This document shows positions 63,201-64,000 of a stretch of 64,000 nucleotides of DNA, one piece after another. The notes under the pieces are model-generated. The model made no database searches. It was not told the origin of the DNA and worked only from the letters and a program-made list of their open reading frames with translations. The position numbers and the translations under genes are program-made. The DNA comes from Monilinia fructicola. Its lineage: Eukaryota > Ascomycota > Leotiomycetes > Helotiales > Sclerotiniaceae. The DNA lies in the NCBI GenBank assembly GCA_008692225.1, contig VICG01000006.1, forward strand, positions 1,493,501-1,557,500, read 5' to 3'. The stretch's first letter is position 1. Each line of letters starts with the position of its first letter.

Positions 63201-64000
63201 ATGGTTAATAGCGTCTTATTACCTAACCAACCAACCTAACAATCAGTAGTAGGCTAGTACTTGAGACCGAATGGCCAATGGAATCTGTTAATCGGGTTTA
63301 GTTCCCTGGCGATCGAGCCCTCGACCTCCAGCTCACCTAGAATTTGGTGTTGCATAGGGTTCGAATTCAAGACTGAGGCTGTGCCGATTGGAAACTGTGA
63401 ACTTGAAGAGCGCTGAGATGATGGCTAACTCTGCAGTCTAGAAGAGCGTTGCGGATCATCCTCATGTAGTACTTGGTCTTCAGAAGTCTGTAGATTGAGA
63501 TTTTGAAGCTCGAGGTTCGGAAATTGCCGATATTTTTCCTTGGACAACATGGCATCTCTATCCATTGGAATGACTCCATTGGGATTTTGTTTACCCCAGA
63601 ATTGTACACTTTAACATATAAGTAAGAGGTTAAAGAAAACGCTCAAAAAGAGTACAAGCGATGGTGGGTAAGATTATCTTTTTTGACTGTGATTCCCAAT
63701 AAGTTCATACTGAAGTCCAACAATGAGAGAAGTCTTGGTTGTTGAGAATATCTCATATAATAAACTCTTCTGGAACATTTCCCATGTGCCTACATATGAA
63801 AGCTATCATATCCCATATAGAATATCTCATCTACTCTCAAAAGATCAAAATTTATGCATTTACGAGTATCGTGAAACATGTAGCTACATATGCCAAATTT
63901 AGAAATCAAGATGTGATGCACACCAAAAACTTATTAAAAACGAACAGCTTCGTACTTGCTCTAATTATAGAATTGCAGATCGTAAGGCTAGGGTCCGAAT
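60263..64000. other. Gene-poor 3' end of the window
   Basis: 3.7 kb without a recognisable gene. Minus-strand ORFs at 62569-62838, 62361-62555, 62195-62392 and 61675-62010 lie in series and could be pieces of one unidentified gene or relic; their sequences show no domain I know. Other ORFs are short and isolated. No transposon ends or RNA genes were found. Confidence 0.45.

Noticed and set aside
63290..63375. tRNA-like sequence with GGGTTCGAATTC
   Set aside because: The T-loop-like string is present, but no matching acceptor, D or anticodon stems could be paired.

Overview
The window is nuclear DNA of a filamentous ascomycete (Pezizomycotina; Leotiomycetes/Helotiales is my guess from protein resemblance and is unproven). 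The evidence is many short GT...AG introns (mostly 47-120 nt, often with CTAAC-type branch sites), genes on both strands with their own promoters, AT-rich intergenic DNA rich in microsatellites, and typical fungal proteins. I found no operons, CRISPR arrays or rRNA, and no convincing tRNA.

Layout. 0.56-5.7 kb (+): Gea/GBF1-type Sec7 Arf-GEF. 6.7-8.7 kb (-): MFS transporter. 9.2-10.6 kb (+): DHH-family exopolyphosphatase. 11.2-14.8 kb (-): F-box/WD-like protein with C-terminal ubiquitin-interacting motifs (Ufo1-like). 15.6-17.4 kb (-): broken Ser/Thr/Pro-rich surface-protein gene. 20.3-23.4 kb (+): membrane-anchored aspartic-protease-like protein lacking intact catalytic motifs. 24.8-27.1 kb (-): mitochondrial fission WD40 protein Mdv1/Caf4. 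29.0-29.9 kb (+): chorismate mutase. 30.1-31.2 kb (-): Bcp1/BCCIP. 32.0-33.9 kb (-): secreted, single-pass membrane protein with a cytosolic SH3 domain. 37.9-38.4 kb (+): conserved 98-residue protein. 39.1-43.8 kb (+): Vps15 kinase of the PI3-kinase complex. 44.3-45.5 kb (+): U2 snRNP A' (Lea1). 46.0-47.0 kb (-): histone-fold protein like Dpb3. 48.6-52.5 kb (+): NRPS-like adenylation-thiolation-reductase enzyme. 53.3-54.2 kb (+): U1A/U2B''-type RRM protein. 54.5-55.6 kb (-): V-ATPase subunit D. 56.4-59.0 kb (+): splicing factor Syf1. 59.5-60.3 kb (-): conserved fungal protein of unknown function. 60.3-64 kb: gene-poor.

The window is mostly housekeeping: Golgi traffic (Gea), endosomal PI3P and autophagy (Vps15), vacuolar acidification (V-ATPase D), splicing (Lea1, U2B'', Syf1), aromatic amino acid synthesis (chorismate mutase), replication/chromatin (Dpb3-like) and mitochondrial division (Mdv1). 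Accessory elements are the NRPS-like reductase, the MFS transporter and the two membrane/surface proteins.

Many conserved genes are interrupted by single-base insertions or deletions, most at short homopolymers and mostly insertions, although the protein sequence resumes at once in another frame. I read these mainly as residual long-read assembly errors, not pseudogenes. Coordinates of such genes therefore span several frames, and exon edges should be taken as good to a base or two.
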